Source of the DNA: Ruminococcus hominis
Lineage (GTDB): Bacteria > Bacillota > Clostridia > Lachnospirales > Lachnospiraceae
Length of the DNA stretch: 64,000 nt
Assembly: GCF_014287355.1 (NCBI RefSeq)
Contig: NZ_JACOPE010000001.1
Location: forward strand, 1,860,001 to 1,924,000
Reading direction: 5' to 3'
The first letter of the stretch is position 1. Every line of letters starts with the position of its first letter. The translations under genes and the position numbers were made by a program. The notes beneath the pieces are model-generated. The model saw only the letters and a program-made list of their open reading frames with translations, had not been told where the DNA came from and ran no database searches. Below are positions 62,590 through 64,000 of the stretch, one piece after another.

Positions 62590-63498
62590 CTATTCCTTCT
62601 TTGCTATCGGAAGAAACACAGAAAATGTAGAACCTTTTCCTCTCTTTGATGTCACTTTTATATACCCCTTTTGTGCCTGAATGATCTCTCTTGCAAGGAA
62701 TAAGCCAATTCCTACTCCTGGCTGGTCTGCCACTGACAGACTCCGATAAAACCTTCCAAATATCTTTGGTATTTCTTCTTTTTCTATTCCAATGCCATCA
62801 TCAGTGATGTCAATTTTTACAAAGAAAGAATACCTCTCAGCTTTTATCTGAACAACTCCCCCACATGCTGTATATTTAATCGCATTGTCTACAATATTTC
62901 CAAGTGCCTCCACAGTCCATTTGGCATCACACATAACATGTAAATCGGTGTCAAATAGCTCCAGGGTAATATCCTTCTCCATTGCTTTTATATTAAACTG
63001 CTGCTGTATAGATGCAAACATCTGTGCAATAGCAGTATCCTCCGGATGTACTGCTATAATTCCGCTCTCCATTCGTGATAATTTGACCAGTGATTGTATC
63101 AGAAAATCCAATTTCTCCGTCTGCTCCAAAATGGTCGCTATCTCCCTCTGATTTTCATGATTCGTTTCAGAAAGTATTTCACCATAAATTTTCAAATTTG
63201 AAATAGGAGTCAAAGTCTGATGCGCAATGTCGGAAATAAGTTTCTGTATCACTTCTTTTTGTTCCTGTTGGTTTTTTCTTGCCAGAAAATTACTGTCTAA
63301 ATACTGTTTCATACTGTTTTCAAGGGCAGAATACTTTTCTTCAGATATTTCTGTCCGTTCCAATTCTCCATCTATCGCATAATCCAGCATTTGCTGCAGC
63401 CGGTTCAAAAGTCTTTTTTCTTTTTGAAAGAAAAGAAAGTACCAAAAGACGCCGCTCAGGATAAATATTGCTGCAATCCATAAAATTTCTTCTGTCAT
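62590..63498 (-). CDS. Sensor histidine kinase with one membrane segment (302 aa)
   Basis: One N-terminal membrane segment (ILWIAAIFILSGVFWYFLFF), no extracellular sensor domain. A short linker leads to the HisKA domain (phospho-His in SDIAHQTLTPISNL), then HATPase_c with NIVDNAIKY, DDGIGI, and GVGIGLFLAREI. An intramembrane-sensing layout fits control by the neighbouring FtsX-type transporter. The start is the ATG at 63498, overlapping the response regulator stop (ATGA); an in-frame start five codons upstream lies within that gene. Signal unknown. Confidence 0.9.
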   Translation of the reverse strand: MTEEILWIAAIFILSGVFWYFLFFQKEKRLLNRLQQMLDYAIDGELERTEISEEKYSALENSMKQYLDSNFLARKNQQEQKEVIQKLISDIAHQTLTPISNLKIYGEILSETNHENQREIATILEQTEKLDFLIQSLVKLSRMESGIIAVHPEDTAIAQMFASIQQQFNIKAMEKDITLELFDTDLHVMCDAKWTVEALGNIVDNAIKYTACGGVVQIKAERYSFFVKIDITDDGIGIEKEEIPKIFGRFYRSLSVADQPGVGIGLFLAREIIQAQKGYIKVTSKRGKGSTFSVFLPIAKKE

Positions 63499-64000
63499 TC
63501 TTTCACCACCCATATGTAACCAATTCCGTAAACCGTCTTGATATATTTAGGCTTCTGCGTATCATCTTCTAATTTGTCTCTGAGGCGTTTGATTGCAACA
63601 GTCAGAGCATGAGCATCCACAAACTCTGTATCTCCCTGCCATACCTCGTCAATCAAATATTCCCGTTTCAATACTTTTCCTCTGTTTTCACACAGCACTC
63701 TAAGGAGCTTTTGTTCTGTCTTACTAAGTTCAATGGGGGCACTGTCTTTAAAAAATTCCATTTTATCGAAATAAAACTCATATCGGTCAATCTTCATTGA
63801 ATCCTTCGCTGACATCTCTTTATTTCTAAGCTGTACAGCTACTCTTGCACGCAGTACCATTAAGCTGAATGGTTTCGTAATGTAATCATTTGCTCCTGCT
63901 TCCAATCCTGTTACAATATCTACTTCCATGTTATTTACTGTAAGCAGAATAATCGGCACCTGACTGTTTTTCCTTATTTCTCTTACAAAATCAATCCCAT
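63495..64000 (-). CDS. OmpR-type response regulator, N-terminus beyond the right edge
   Basis: Open to base 64000; the visible part runs from GIDFVREIRKNSQVPIILLT. The receiver Thr/Ser and Lys (ILLTVNN, then ITKPFSLMVL) are seen, but the phospho-Asp lies outside the window. A complete winged helix follows, with SKTEQKLLRVLCENRGKVLK, DEVWQGDTEFVDAHALTVAI and IKTVYGIGYIWVVKE. Partner of the downstream kinase (4-base overlap) and likely regulator of the ABC genes beyond it. Confidence 0.9.
   Translation of the reverse strand, partial: GIDFVREIRKNSQVPIILLTVNNMEVDIVTGLEAGANDYITKPFSLMVLRARVAVQLRNKEMSAKDSMKIDRYEFYFDKMEFFKDSAPIELSKTEQKLLRVLCENRGKVLKREYLIDEVWQGDTEFVDAHALTVAIKRLRDKLEDDTQKPKYIKTVYGIGYIWVVKE

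Overview
The window comes from a low-GC Clostridia genome, most likely a gut Lachnospiraceae. This is inferred from gene content: FeoA-FeoA-FeoB, the DUF2325/DUF3793/flavodoxin iron cluster, the DUF6110 plus P1B-ATPase pair, the NifU-like/GGGtGRT pair, AsnB-GltB-GltD, tandem YhgE/Pip proteins and a TatD-associated radical SAM protein. Nothing in the window fixes genus or species.

Layout. (1) 1-9.6 kb, minus strand: a surface-protein operon. Three small exported proteins with SipW/TasA-type signal segments are followed by a giant GLUG-repeat adhesin that runs off the left edge (at least 2261 codons). (2) 10.2-12.7 kb: a PBECR4-like nuclease gene preceded by its own promoter-ncRNA-terminator unit, then an IS4-type transposase. 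(3) 12.9-16.4 kb: a hybrid histidine kinase with two receiver domains and a nitroreductase. (4) 16.6-23.1 kb: a second fibre locus. A PilZ (c-di-GMP receptor) protein, a membrane-anchored TasA-like protein, a structured RNA leader and two secreted TasA-like proteins lie here. An ATPase/DpnII-like nuclease pair abuts the surviving 3' end of a third fibre gene and looks like a defence cassette. (5) 23.1-29.8 kb: NUDIX hydrolase, prepilin peptidase, a REP-associated (RAYT/Y1) transposase, the Fur-boxed feo operon and purC. (6) 29.9-36.9 kb: a MacB-like ABC exporter, a metal P-type ATPase with DUF6110, and an iron-response cluster behind a tandem DtxR-like operator. (7) 37.2-45.8 kb: two YhgE/Pip genes (the first frameshifted), radical SAM, a vitamin B6 salvage pair (kinase plus ECF S component), an acidic/basic membrane protein and a cupin. 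(8) 46-51.2 kb: NifU-like plus GGGtGRT, an IS1182 element, an endolysin fragment, a frameshifted hicA and a Uma2 nuclease. (9) 51.3-59 kb: asnB-gltB-gltD nitrogen assimilation. (10) 59.2-64 kb: a peptide-type ABC exporter with its two-component system, running off the right edge.

The strongest cross-cutting signal is a dispersed palindromic repeat family with core GGGGACGGGGTTAGTGGC. It occurs at ten places, usually within about 25 bases of a stop codon, and in three genes (feoB, the Fur-like gene and the RAYT gene itself) it supplies the stop codon. The RAYT transposase gene lies among the densest copies, so a REP/RAYT-like system in a Firmicute is a reasonable hypothesis. The other leading candidates are the c-di-GMP-linked fibre locus with its unassigned RNA leader, the ATPase/nuclease pair, and the ncRNA-PBECR4 unit.
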